In this document: piece after piece, positions 49,294 through 63,602 of the stretch
Layout of the letters: every line of letters starts with the position of its first letter
Numbering within the stretch: the stretch's first letter is position 1
Source of the DNA: Cichorium intybus
Taxonomy: Eukaryota; Streptophyta; Magnoliopsida; Asterales; Asteraceae
DNA: 64,000 nucleotides
Direction: 5' to 3'
NCBI GenBank assembly: GCA_023525715.1
Contig: CM042012.1
Span: 119,990,298-120,054,297 of the forward strand
Notes under the pieces: generated by a model
What the model was told of the DNA's origin: nothing
What the model saw: the letters and a program-made list of their open reading frames with translations, nothing else
Database searches by the model: none
Made by a program: the position numbers and the translations under genes

Positions 49294-50880
49294 AAACAAT
49301 AAAACTGAGAACTTTTTGAAATAAAATAGTAATCAACAAATACATTAGGTTGAAGATAAATCTTTTCATTCTTAATATCACGTATAAAAAAAAGTGTCAA
49401 ATTCTTCTAAATAAATGTGCATAGTATACATAATCAAGAAACGTGATGTGTAATTATAAATGTAAATAAGATTTTTCTTGTTAATTTGTTGCATTTATAT
49501 TATTGTAAAAAAGATAGTCTGTTTATTTATAACAAATATAAGATACTAAAATGGCACAAATATGGTTTCGATGGGCCCTAAAACTTGTGGTGTATGGGGT
49601 TGGGGTGGCTATTCGTTTATAATATTGTTGGGTTGAGTGTTGACTATGAATCATCCATCAATTTCACAGGCTATCGACATTAAAATGCCCAAAACTTCTT
49701 TTTTTGCGTATTTCTTAAATTCATTTTTTGTATCACATCAATCATTGTTGGTCATTGATGGCTATGAGTCTTAATAAAATTTCTTTTGCTTATTTCTTAA
49801 ATTCAATCTTTGTATTACATCAATCATTGTTGGGTCGTTGATGACTATGAACTTCCATAAAGTTTTATAATATTATCCTAAGACTTTTGTCAATCTTGTC
49901 TTTTTTATTTTTGTGGTGTTTTGTCATCTTTCTACACTTAGCAAAATGAGTAATATCACGTCAAGTTGTGTCATACAAATAAATATTGATTTATTTAACT
50001 TTAGGTGAAACTTATCAGGTTTTAATTATATTCATCAAAGACTCAAGAAACAAAGTAGAAATCTGCTTCCAATACTATGTTATAGATTTTACAAGTGAGA
50101 AAAATAAATGTATAATGAGCATAAAAGTCGTTTTTAGCTTTCTCTGTATAGAATTATTGTTATTGGAGAACATTTTGATGAAGACCTTGATCATATACAT
50201 CATATACTAGACCCAAAACTTATATCAAGAATACAATGTTATTACTCATTAACAAAGGCAACTTTTTAAAAAGTTGGATCAGAATAATCGAAACATTAAG
50301 TTAAATAATCAAATAATTTTATTTAGACATTTAACCCCACTGATACTATTAACTTGTATAGTCTATGTCAAAATGTTGATTTCATATATAGTGAACAAAA
50401 TTTTAAGATATCACATGGAAAAAAAGCTTTTAGGATCATTCATCATTATCAACTTGAACATGCTCATTAATGGCTTGGTTGGCCTTTGAAGTAATATCTT
50501 AACGGGTATTAAGAACACAAGAAAAGAACTTTTACAAGATTTTTTTAAATCCAAAAATAGTGTTTTCTAGTGTTTTTAAGCAATAGACTAAAGAGTTCAG
50601 TCAAAAGGTAAGGCGACTAAGAAGATTAGGATCCTAACTCACTAGTAAGAATGGGTGAGTGTCCAATGCGGTTTCTAGTCTTTAACAAGGGCTAATCCGT
50701 CGCCCGCTAGGAATGATTTGTCATTACAACACACGAGAATGATCAATAAAATCTTGATATCACTTGTAAGATTCGAATTTAAAATTTATATGTACATGTC
50801 TTAAACAAATTTTGGATAAATAAATTTAACGGTAACCACCATCAAGATGACCTGGTGTTGATCATTTGAAACATTTTAAA

Positions 50881-51814
50881 ATGAAGTTCACTCAAATTCA
50901 AATCCTACGGTCTTTAACTTTCAGATGTATTTGTCATTTAAAAAAAGTAGCCAAGATGAAACAAAATTATTAAACTCAAAATAAACATGGCCCAAGCAAA
51001 TAATGTTTTTTCAAGCAATTAAAATTGATATAAATATGGCCCAAGCAAATAATGTTTTTCCAAGCTATTTGAGCCCAATCATTTAAAAGCCCTCTCTAAA
51101 GAGCTCCCAGTCCATCAAGTGCGAAAGAGCTCATACATTTGCCAAATGTCATTTGGTATCGAAATTCTTACGATCGGGTCCAGTTTTGGTGTCAATCCAA
51201 TTAAATTCAGAAGAAGCTGAACATCTCAAAGATGAGTGATCCGCCTTAATTCTGATTTGATAATTCATGTCGCTAGGGTTTTGTAATTGTTCCGTTTGTT
51301 AGTCGTTAAAATTGAGAAATATGCAAATTGTGAGTTAGATTTTCCCTTACGCTGTAAAACATGTTTGTCGATTACTATACTCGGTGTTCTCGATTGGGAA
51401 ATGTGGGGGCAATTGACGGTTGATCTCTTAGTATTTTCGAAAGAAGTTTAGAGAATTTGTTTGTTCGATTATCCATTTTCTTTGTAGAGGAAACGTTTTG
51501 TAGAAAAATCTTATTGGGTGTTTAGGATTGCTTATTTAAATTTAACTTAATAAGTATTTTTTGATAAAAATATTGATTAATTTATGTGGTAATAAAAAAG
51601 AGTTTTTAAAATAATATTTGGATTAACTTATATGATAAAAAAAACCTATAAATTGATAAATTATTTTAAAAAATATTTAGATTAACTTATATTTGTAAAG
51701 TAAATAAGAGAAAAAGAGAAAAGAAGGAAAAGATAATGAGAATTCATTAGGGATATAAAAGTCAATTTATCTAAAAGTTAGATTAAAAGTTATAAGTTGT
51801 TTTAAAAAATAAAA
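50881..51814. other. No gene seen; direct repeat and possible old gene 5' end
   Basis: ATGGCCCAAGCAAATAATG occurs twice, at about 50987 and 51034. From 51060 to 51300 the sequence resembles a leader (ACATCTCAAAG before ATGAGTGATCCGCC and a stop), but there is no exon of useful length. Confidence 0.35.
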
Positions 51815-54204
<2,390 letters not shown>

Positions 54205-54333
54205 TGTAACACCCCATTTTCGGCGTTAGAAATTATAATTAGCGTCAATTATTTGGTATCGTATTTTTAAAAGAAAAGGGAAATAAGTTTATTTAGGAAG
54301 CGAATTAACGAATTAAATCCCTACCTTTACGGC

Positions 54334-54368
<35 letters not shown>

Positions 54369-55508
54369 GAATTAATAATTCTAAAATTCTAGTTTACATG
54401 GAAGAGTTAAAATGTCATTGTTGATAACTTGGTAAGTGAAGTGTTTTGATATTGGGGAAAAAGGAATTAAAGTTCATAAGATGGGGGACCAAAGGTGTTA
54501 TTCACCTAAAGTTGCATGGGATTTTTGGGCTGTTCGGTTGTGTGCGATGAGGGGAAATTTCCAGCCCTATAGGCTTTTGATCTCTAGTTCTAACCCACCA
54601 TATGTGAGGTACGTCTTTGTTATTTGATCATATATAGCTGTAATCTTTTTGGGGCAGCCGTGTTCCTTCTTCTCTCCCGTTTTCTTCCTTATCGTTCTCT
54701 CTTCTCGTTTCTCCCTCTCGTCCATCTTTGTTGCTGCTGCCGTGTATCTTGGTGAGGGAAAGGAGAGGTGAGGTGTGTGATCGTGAAGTTCATCATCGTG
54801 AGCAAGGGGTGAAGCGACTAGGGCCGTGGAATTCCTTTTTAGGTAAGTTGGTTGCACTCGTCTTGTTGTTCCAACCGTGAGCATCACCACCACATGCAGT
54901 GGGTGTGTATAGATATGTGTGCATGATAGATTGGAATATTCTTGATACTTCTGATCTTAATCTTGAATCTTGAGTAATGATCTTGGTCCCTTGAGGTTAT
55001 GAATGTTAATCCTAATCAATTACCACATACCATGCACTAAAGTGTGTGTTAGTGTGTGTGTATTATTTCATGTCGAGCTTGGTTGTTAATTCAAAGAATG
55101 GTTTGAAATTTTATGATTCTAGTGTACCCTTGAGGTAAATTCAGACCCTAGAGGGTCTTAATGGATTGTCTTAATGGGTTAGGTGGGTGTAAAACCTAAC
55201 CCTAGTTGTTATTTCATGTAAATCAAACTTCATTGATTTTGGGTCAGTTTGTAAAATTCATATAAAATCGTATAGGTGTCCATTTGGGTTGAGTCTTACA
55301 TTTCTAGAATTGTGTATAAATGTAGTTTCTTATTCCATAGGTTATTGGTTTAATTCGTGCCCTAAGTCATGTGAATGTGGCAATCTTCACTGACTAGTCC
55401 AGGACTGTGTCAAACAGTGAATTCTGCATTGATAAATTCATAACTAAATGTACAAAAATGATTTGGGGGCAATACCGGTGGGAAATGTTCATTTAGGGGT
55501 ATCGTTTC
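54205..55508 (+). repeat. Gypsy LTR, truncated by a Copia insertion (Gypsy E)
   Basis: Starts TGTAACACCCC after unrelated sequence and shows features of a Gypsy LTR. It has the box GCAATCTTCACTGA and a following TAAATTCATAACT, both resembling the LTR at 57753. It is cut at 55509 by Copia F. No second end lies in the window. A (TAA)n run occupies about 54331-54366. Confidence 0.55.
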
Positions 55509-56277
55509 TGAAGGGTTTTCTAGCAAACAATGAACAAATAATTCTTATGGTTCATATGCAACCCTAGAAAGATCTATGTTTTCTTCTATGAAGATATTAA
55601 CTAAAACTTAAGGGAAACAATTATTTCTATAGATCAAAACTGAGAAAACCAACCTTTTGATCTTATGATCCTTGAAGCTAGCAGCAAAAGAATCCTGCCA
55701 CAAATGAAGTCACACCCAAAGCAATGGAGAAGACAGTCCAGCAGAGTAGTCTTAGGTAAAAAATGGCGCAGGTTTTAGGGTGGCCAGGTGCCTCATTTTA
55801 TAGCCTCCAAGGGTTACAGCTGAAACCCTAAGGAGCCTCCAAATGGACAAGCCTGCTGACTAAATGGACCAAGCCTTTTCTAATCCCTAATAGGGTTTTG
55901 CCAACCATGGAGAATCCTTCCATGGTGGCGCCACTTTTGGCCCCTGTCCACTGGCCAGTAATTTATTCAACTATTAAATAAATACAAACCAGTCCCTGCA
56001 CTTTTAATTAATTAATTTAATCATTGAATTAAATCCAATTAATTCTAGATTAAATATTAATTAATTATTATAGTTTCTAATTAATATATTAACACTTAAA
56101 TATATTAATAAACCATTTAATTAATTCTATTGATTTATTAAACAATTAATAAGTCAACTTTTTACTCTACTGAACTCTATCCTAACCTCCAGCTATGAGG
56201 GCAACCCAAATGGACTTTGCTTCAATTAACAAGATAAATATAAATATAAAGTCATGGCTTAGACACCTAATCCAACA
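55509..56277 (-). repeat. 3' LTR of Copia F (769 bp)
   Basis: On the minus strand starts TGTTGGATTAGGTGTCTAAG and ends near CTTCA. It is clearly similar to 2433-3218 along its length. Confidence 0.85.
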
Positions 56278-56288
56278 GTCTCCCACTT
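56278..56288 (-). other. Polypurine tract of Copia F
   Basis: On the minus strand AAGTGGGAGAC directly before the LTR. Confidence 0.8.
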
Positions 56289-58300
56289 GGATAAGTCTAT
56301 GACTTTAATTTATCTTCTGATTAATAAACAACCTGCAGCTTCCAAGAAACTATTGCTGAACTCTGACCCAGTCAGTTCTGTCCATAAATAAGTGATCATT
56401 TGATCCTTCGTCCAACAAGATATTTTCAGACACGAGACATGGATTGAGATCAATCTCTGTCCGATACTCTGTTTTCGGATCGCCGATTCTGCTTATGACT
56501 TTAAGACTTCTAATTGAACACATCAATTTAGTCCCGGCTGGCCAGCACTTTAGTCAACTTCAAAATCATCGAGAGGCCTACAGATATCTGTTTCCCATCA
56601 GGGTCAAGGAACGAATAAGCTTCGACTCATATGCTTGTGTCTTTTACTTATCAAATCGTACACAACAATGCGTTTTATAACATCAAGTTACCGATGTGTT
56701 TTCGCATTATCAATGCACAACTGACTCGTAAATTTAAACTCATATGCCTCTGCTTCAAGATCATAGGATATTATCGTCTCAACATTGCTCGTGATGTAAT
56801 CCATGAAGCAATCTATTGAACGCGGGTTTATCCAATACTCAAATCTCTATTTCTAAGTACTCGTGAACGTTGTAGCAGTATTACTGCAATGTCTAACTCA
56901 TTAGACAATCTACAAACCAATTCACAACAGTCTTCGTTCATACTTACTCCCGAAAAGCATGAGCGACTGTGGACTTTTGAATAATCAAATTATTCGGGAA
57001 GTGAAACATGCAAAATTGAAACTTAAAATCTGACTGGTGGCTACTCTTGCTTATTACCAAGTCTCCACGAGGTAATCACCAAGTCGGATTCTTCATAAAA
57101 CTATTATCGGTTTCTAGATTCCTTTTAAACTTTTAATTCATGTTACGTATCTATGTCTATATGACCTTTCACTCCTTCTATGTATCCAAATGTCATACAT
57201 TGATACACTTTATCCAATCGGACATTCATCCGATGATATCTCAATTCAGTCATATACTGTGATTCTCACTTACATCTCCATTCAGTGTACTGTGACTTTC
57301 CATGGTTCTTGGGATCTTTAGTCCTCATGACTTCACCCTAAGACTATTTCGAGGTGTTACGATGTGCCGGTGACCCACACGCGCTCCATCGGAATACCAA
57401 CGAAACTCTTTAACCATTAAGTCTTATTTGAAACTCTTTTCAAATTACCATTCACCTCAATGATTTCTCACGTGTGTACAGAATCCATTAAGTATTCCCA
57501 GCCATGTCATATCCTGAATCTGACTCACTATGCTCTAAACATTAAGTCATCAGAACATGTTCATGACACTTCTGATCGATCCAAGAAGCTCGTGGAATTC
57601 GATCTAGTCTTATCCCAAACCCTTTTGGAATCTTGAGATCAGTTTTAATCCCAGTGTCATGACTTTTAATAACTATTTCCTTTCGGAGACTTTTTCTCAT
57701 GCATCTTGAATCTTACCAAGATCATGCTTACTATGGCTAGGTCTATACTGATTGTAAGACCCGTATCCTGATTATAACATATACTTAAAATAAGAGTGTT
57801 ATGAATTATATGATTGTTTGTAGTTATAAAGCTAAGAAAAACTTTAGTTACAATTTCATATGAAAATCAGCATTTTGTGCCGTTTTTAGAAAAATCATAA
57901 TTAATTGTAGGAAAATCGTTTGGACCTCAAACCAGTGCACAAAGTTTACAAATTGAGTCTAGTACAATTCGTAAAAATAATAGTAAGCTTGAAAATTACA
58001 TTATCTATGGTGAAAAATGCAATCTTCACTGATTAATTCGAAATTGACAGATTAGATAATCTGTTTTCAAAAATTCATAATAGATCATAGGAAAATGGTA
58101 TAAATACGTATAATACGTCCTTGAAAAGGTATTGAGATGAATTTTCAGAATATCAAATAAAAACATGAATTTAATGGTTTTAAAGTCGGCTAAACCAGTC
58201 TTGAACAGACTAATTCTAGAAGGTCATTAATTTCAACAAAGTTATATTATTAAAATCTTTTGTCAAAAGTGTCATGCCATTTTTTTATTCAAGAATTCTA

Positions 58301-58309
58301 TTATAAATA
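58301..58309 (+). promoter_or_regulatory. TATA box of the Gypsy G LTR
   Basis: TTATAAATA, followed about 30 bases on by a possible start region; the only good TATA motif of this type in the LTR. Confidence 0.5.
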
Positions 58310-59040
58310 CCCCTCAAAACATCTCATAAAGAACACAACTAAATCTCAATCCAATATATAGAGGTTTCTAAGAACTAGAGTGTATGCAAGTGAGCGGAAG
58401 GAAACTCAAAAGCCTAACGAAGGAGTTATAGATCCTGACGACTGGTCATAAGGTAACTACAAACCTTTCTATTACTTAATTAGGTATTGTAAAATAATTT
58501 TTTTGTTAAGAAGTAGAATATTTAATAAGTATAGCATATGTTATATTATATTCATTTCCAACAATAGTAAACAAAAACCTTAAAAACGTCGTTATTATAA
58601 CAATTCGTAATTCCGAAAATAATACCGATTGATTTACTTACGAGGACGGTGACTAGGCCGATTACTTGGGATCTGGTTGTTGGATTTTCCGAAAGGCTAA
58701 AATGCTGAAAGGATCCTGCCACCCCATCTAATCTTCTACCTGACCGTTCTTTACTTGATAAATCATGGAGTATCATGTTGGAATTATTGAAGGGTTTAAT
58801 GATGCGACTATAATATAGTTAAGGATTAAGAAATGATAGGTTTCTTATTATGTTAACAGTTAAGGTTGAAAGGGAATACAAAGCAGAGAAAGATAAACGC
58901 TATAGTCAGCTATAATCAGGTGAGTCTTCTCACTATACTATAGGTGATATTGCATGCGTAGGAAGGAAGATAGGTTGGACTAAGGTGGTCTTACCTGTTA
59001 TGATAATTGTATGAATTATTGCTATGATAATGATTGTTTG

Positions 59041-59194
59041 TGGATGGAACGGGAATAGCCCGCGAGCCAATAGGCGGAACGGGAATAGCCTGCGAGTCAT
59101 TAGACGGAACGGGAAAAGCCTGCGAGCGATAAGATGGAACGGGAACTGCCCGTGAGTCTTCAGGCGGAACAGGGATAGCCCGCGAGTCTCACAG
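59041..59194 (+). repeat. Five tandem 30-bp repeats in the Gypsy G LTR
   Basis: GGAACGGGAATAGCCCGCGAG-type units begin at 59045, 59075, 59105, 59135 and 59165, exactly 30 bases apart, with a variable 9-base tail. Each unit contains CGGGAATAGCCCG, a small hairpin. The block is GC-rich in an AT-rich LTR. Confidence 0.9.
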
Positions 59195-59550
59195 ACATAT
59201 GAATGGTTATTATGTGTTGTATGTTATGTGATTGATCGTATGGTATTTTGAGGAACTTACTAAGCTGTTTGCTTACCCTTTCCCTATATATAAACTACCG
59301 TTTCAGGTACATCAGGTACCATGGATGGCAAGGCGTGACGTGTATACACTGTGCTGCTTCATTGGAGGACTGTTTTTGAATGGATGTTCTGCTACGTTGT
59401 GATTTCATTAAATTTTGTTAATCCTGGGATGTTTTCATTAAACTTATAAGTTATGGAATTTTATGAAAATTAATTAAGTGGCTTTTCTTATATTGAAGTG
59501 TTCGTTTAAAAATTTTTAAATTTACCCTAAAATTTTGGGATGTTACAAGT

Positions 59551-59564
59551 TGGTATAAGAGCAC
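59551..59564 (+). other. Primer binding site of Gypsy G
   Basis: TGGTATAAGAGCAC, a one-base variant of the initiator-Met complement TGGTATCAGAGC, three bases after the LTR. Confidence 0.75.
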
Positions 59565-61080
59565 AGCTTGAGAGAATCAGGCTCACTTAGTGAGTTCTGG
59601 ACTCAAGTTGAGGCTTAAGAGTTTTCTTAGAACATTTTTACGAAAGAAAGATGTTTTATGAAGGGTGAACTGAAGACACAGTGTGTACCGCCAGCCGACG
59701 CCAGTATGAGAAAAGGGTTAAGTATTTAATATTGTGGATGTTAAAAAAAACATATGGTATATGTTTGCTGAAATGCCTGGTAAAGATCACACATTGTTGT
59801 ATTATTATCTGCTATTTGCTAATAGAACTGTATGCTAGTGCCGATAGGTTGCTTAGAGATTTCCACTAAGTTGTATACAATATGGACTGAATAGTCATAG
59901 AATGTGTGAGTTGACCTTATTGCCTGTTCCTTGTTTGGTTGTTGCCTTAGGGAAGATTCTCTTATTTGAAAGACTGTTTAGTTCGATATTGTATACAACT
60001 ACGTTCGCGAAACAATCTGTCATCACTGGAGGAAGTTCCGTCTTAGTTAGAATAGCAGGGTGGGGGTGGGATTCCAAGTATTCCTAAATGGGTTGACATA
60101 TGCCTTGTAAGGGCATATGTGTTAAAATTATCGGTGAGAAGCGAATTGGATATTTCGAGACGGGTCTTGGAACGGACATGGATAGGTGTGGAAGGTAGTA
60201 GTAGAGCTCCTACTATCGAAAGCACAGGATCCGTGTTTGAGTCGGGAGTTCGTCACGAAGGATCCAAGGAGCTGAGTATGTGAGTGTCTAGCATAGTTGA
60301 CTTAAATGCTAGTGTAATGTGGTAAACCTTTATCCATTCGATTGTTGAATGTTGATTGTGAGGTTCAGTAGGAACAATTAAGATGTGATCATACCAGTTT
60401 GGTTGGACCGATCATGCTTAAGTTGATTACTGAGCTTAAAGACTGTTGAAAGGGAGAATGTCAAAATGCTATTGTGGTAGCTATTTTTCATGCAACTAAT
60501 GGGTGCACAAGACAGACAGGGACTAGAGGATGCAAGGGTGAGTTTTCCAACTCACGGTCAAAGAGGTGCAAGCGGCGCCTCAAATGATAGCGGGTATTTT
60601 TGAGTCGACTCTGTACATGCCTAGTGCTGTCTCATAGTGGGGCTACCTACCCTTGTATTGATCTTGCTTGAGTGATTGATCAGGTCGTGTGGGTTGAGAG
60701 TCTGGATCACTCGCTCGTAATTGAGGTAACTGACGATAGAGGTGTTGACTAGAGTCGCAAGCGGATGAGTAACATATGGTGGTAGATGTAAACGTCTTTA
60801 CATTATCGAAACATGTTTATTGAGATGGTGTTTGCCCCTGATGCAAGTTGTTGGCTGAGCAGAGTGGGCTTGGTTTTCGTTCGAGAGTAAGGGCTCGTAA
60901 AAAAAATTATAAATCGAATAAATAGACTTGGACTTTAGTCCAAGTGGGGGAGGAATACAAAATTAAGGGAACAACATGAATATTATATTGAATCGATAAA
61001 ATTATTAAAACTATAGTAACACGTCGATATATTTAATTCATTACTACAACTTTATATTAATACATTAAGAAAAGTTTACA
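59565..61080 (+). other. Non-coding 5' internal region of Gypsy G
   Basis: About 1.5 kb with short open frames only; no Gag or Pol motif seen. A second polypurine-like run (AAGTGGGGGAGGAA at about 60941) lies near the border with the RKD cargo and may be a relic of an earlier element end. Confidence 0.45.
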
Positions 61081-61091
61081 GAACTACTAAC

Positions 61092-62723
61092 CTAAACCGG
61101 AGAATCAGAAAGAAGCGAGAAAAGATCTTCTACACTCCAATCTTTGTCATAATTAGGTTGACTTGTACCTTCTTGAGGATTTGGAATGGGTATGCTTTCA
61201 GTTATTGGAGGAGGAGCTCCAAGGTATGGGGTCTCGATAGGGTTGGAACTCGTAACCCCGTGATTAGGGGCTAAATGACCCATTTGGGGCGTGTGTAAGT
61301 AGGGTAATGATGAGGAAGGGTTCCAATTCGGAACCACTTGGGGGTAGTTATAAGAAGGAGGAAACCAGGCTAGGTCATCTACAAAGCCTCTAAAATTCTC
61401 CTCACTTGTAGGCTCGAGTAAACCAGGGTTAATACTACTCATACCAGAATTAGATAGTAGAGATTGCTGCTATGTATGAGTTCTTGATGAAGTTTCCCCC
61501 TTTTCCTGAATTTTTATTTTCCTAAATACAACCTTATGAGCAGCTTGTATTAGTTTCTTTGTGCCGTCTGTTAGACCCGATTGTGACCCTTCAATTATCG
61601 CTTCTTTTTCTTTCTTTAGGTTGGGTATTAAATCTCTAGACAATTCTGATGCATCACAAAAATCGTTACCAAATTCCTGTGGCACAAATAAATCTAATAA
61701 TTACAATTTTATGATATAAAGTAATTAAAAACAAAAATGTAATTCTTTACCTCAGCACGATCAATAAGAGTTTGCAGACTCTTAAGTTGTCGTTGGGGCC
61801 AACGATTGATACCTAAATCTCTACAGCGTTTTTTTAACTGTGTCGATCCAATGTTGAGTTCCTTCGCAGCTTTCTCAATTGGTTCGTTGAAGTGTTCAGC
61901 TATTATTTCCCTACTTAATAAGTGCCTGAAACCTCTTCCACTGCCACCTACTATGTTTTCTGAACTAGAAAGTTCGAATCCAATTGTATTGTTATCATTC
62001 TGGATCATTTGAACATGATCCTGATTTTCTGACGCAAAGATGGACATTGATTCATTAAAGCCAGTGGTTTCTATCGGTAGTAATTGTTGGTTTTCAACCA
62101 AAAACACAGGATTCTGAAATCCTTCTAGATTTCTTTGAATCAACTAAAGGTGATCTTGATATTGAAAACCAACCCCAAACTCGGGATTCAATTCAATATT
62201 GATGTTATTAATCGTCTGTAATTGATTGTCATTTTGAATGTCGGCCATGAATCCTTGATTCATGGGGATGATCTCACTACTCGTTAAGGGTACGTCGATG
62301 AATGGATTGTAGTCAGATTGACCATCCACAAATGGGTCTACAAATAACAATTGTCAGATGATAAAACAAAATTAAATACTCATAGAAGCAATCATTTAAA
62401 AGAATTTAACCTGGTAGAAGGTATGGAGTCTGATCAAGTGCAAAGTCTAATGATGAATGCACCGGATCTTCTGAGTTAATGTTTAACTCGGGAAAAATTT
62501 CCGGCTCACTGTGGAGTTGCTCTATTGGTAGTATATCTGGAAGACTGTATCATAATTCAAAATCAAACAAAACATTAAAAAGATAATCGAAGTATGGATG
62601 ATAGATGTCTAGAATGTTAGAGTCACCGAACTCTATTAAGAATGCTTGGTTTGAAGTACCCTCTCCTTGTGGAAAACCAGGTCCAGGGTTCGGCAGATCG
62701 CCCATTAAAGATCTGTTTTCCAT
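61092..62723 (-). pseudogene. RKD-type RWP-RK transcription factor, three exons, three nonsense codons
   Basis: RKD proteins are plant DNA-binding factors active in egg cells and embryos. Exons on the minus strand: 62723-62411, 62337-61751 and 61676-61092, joined by 73- and 74-base GT-AG introns that keep one frame of 494 codons. The RWP-RK domain ends exon 2 (about residues 250-300). It reads LSREIIAEHFNEPIEKAAKE, then STQLKKRCRDLGINRWPQRQ, then LKSLQTLI. The signature RWPxRK has Gln for the last Lys. Exon 3 holds an acidic C-terminus with WSVEDLFSLLSD. Three in-frame stops interrupt it at codons 58 (TGA, 62552-62550), 169 (TAG, 62146-62144) and 369 (TAG, 61472-61470). There is no frameshift. 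It lies antisense inside an LTR element. The family call is firm; activity as written is unlikely. Confidence 0.88.
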
Positions 62724-63585
62724 GACTCAGCTTTAAATATGAGTTCGTTTATGAACAAACTAGTGATAAGAGAGGATGAGACTGAAAATGAATGTGGAAA
62801 TAAATGATACTACATACCTGTATGTATAGTATCTTGCAGCTGGAACCGAAAGGACACACAAAACTGAAAGGACACCTCACGTTTTAATTACCGAAATTCA
62901 AGCTAACTACAGTAGATGCAACTTTTCACTACCCCAAATGACATTTTTTTTTCAAAATTCCCTGCTTGACTCATGTGAGAACGAGATAATAAAGAGACTT
63001 TTGAAATAAAACAAAATTTATGTCTCCATATAATGAAAATAGTTTAAAGAGTGTTCAGTACTCCAAAAAAAAAATACTGACGAAAGATGATGTAAATTTT
63101 ATATTTCGGTGAAACACAAAAATTTGGAGATTCTACAAAAATATATTTATTTAGCCAAAAAGTATTTAAAAGAAATGTTGAATTGAGGCAAATGTGTGTT
63201 GAAATATGACGAATTCATATAAATACGAAATAGTGTTAAAAATTAGGTGTTGCAAGTTAACTAGGTTAACTATGTATATATGTAGATTAGAAAGTACTAA
63301 ATGTGTACCGTAGATAGTAGTCGGTCAAGTCGATGTGTGAGACTGTGAGAAACAGTTATAATTTTTTTTTGTACATCTAGAGTAATTAGAAGAAGAGAAG
63401 TATGGAGTGAATGAGAATAATAGGACCTTAAGCATTATTACAGAGGAATGTGAATGTTGAAGGGGAAAAATAATTAAACATTGTAAAGGTTCGGCAATAA
63501 GACGAGGAGGATTTTTGAAGGACATAAGGACTCGAGGAGAAATACATAGAGGCGTTAAAGAATGCGGATTTCGGGACGAAATCCA
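62724..63585 (-). promoter_or_regulatory. Upstream region of the RKD-type gene inside the element
   Basis: About 860 bases between the RKD ATG and the polypurine tract. On the minus strand a GTATGTAG donor-like site (about 62820) and a TTTTCAG acceptor-like site (about 62785) lie close together, so an untranslated exon is unclear. No other gene is seen. The last ~60 bases before the tract (GCGGATTTCGGGACGAAATC) are typical Gypsy 3' sequence. Confidence 0.35.
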
Positions 63586-63602
63586 AATAAGTGGGAGAGA
63601 CT
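63586..63602 (+). other. Polypurine tract of Gypsy G
   Basis: AAATAAGTGGGAGAGACT-like run directly before the 3' LTR. Confidence 0.8.

Larger units (their letters stand above)
55509..57752 (-). mobile_element. Copia derivative, 3' part without pol (Copia F)
   Basis: A minus-strand element: 3' LTR 55509-56277, polypurine tract, and 1.46 kb of internal DNA up to the next insertion at 57753. The internal part codes for nothing recognisable. It contains GATGTGCCGG with CACACGCGCTCCATC at 57361-57390, a motif that in Copia A lies in the leader upstream of gag. This suggests a non-autonomous or internally deleted relative of Copia A. Confidence 0.75.
57753..59547 (+). repeat. 5' LTR of Gypsy G (1795 bp)
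   Basis: Starts TGTAAGACCCG and ends GATGTTACA, then AGT and the primer binding site. Both borders are supported, the start by the second copy at 63603. Confidence 0.9.

Noticed and set aside
51231..51248. Start codon after a leader-like sequence
   Set aside because: The frame ends after five codons and no downstream exon could be found.
59041..59194. Regular 30-bp repeats resembling a CRISPR array
   Set aside because: Repeats are head to tail with only a 9-base variable tail and no spacers, inside a plant LTR.
62785..62822. Possible 5' UTR intron of the RKD-type gene
   Set aside because: Donor- and acceptor-like sites are only about 35 bases apart, too short for a plant intron.
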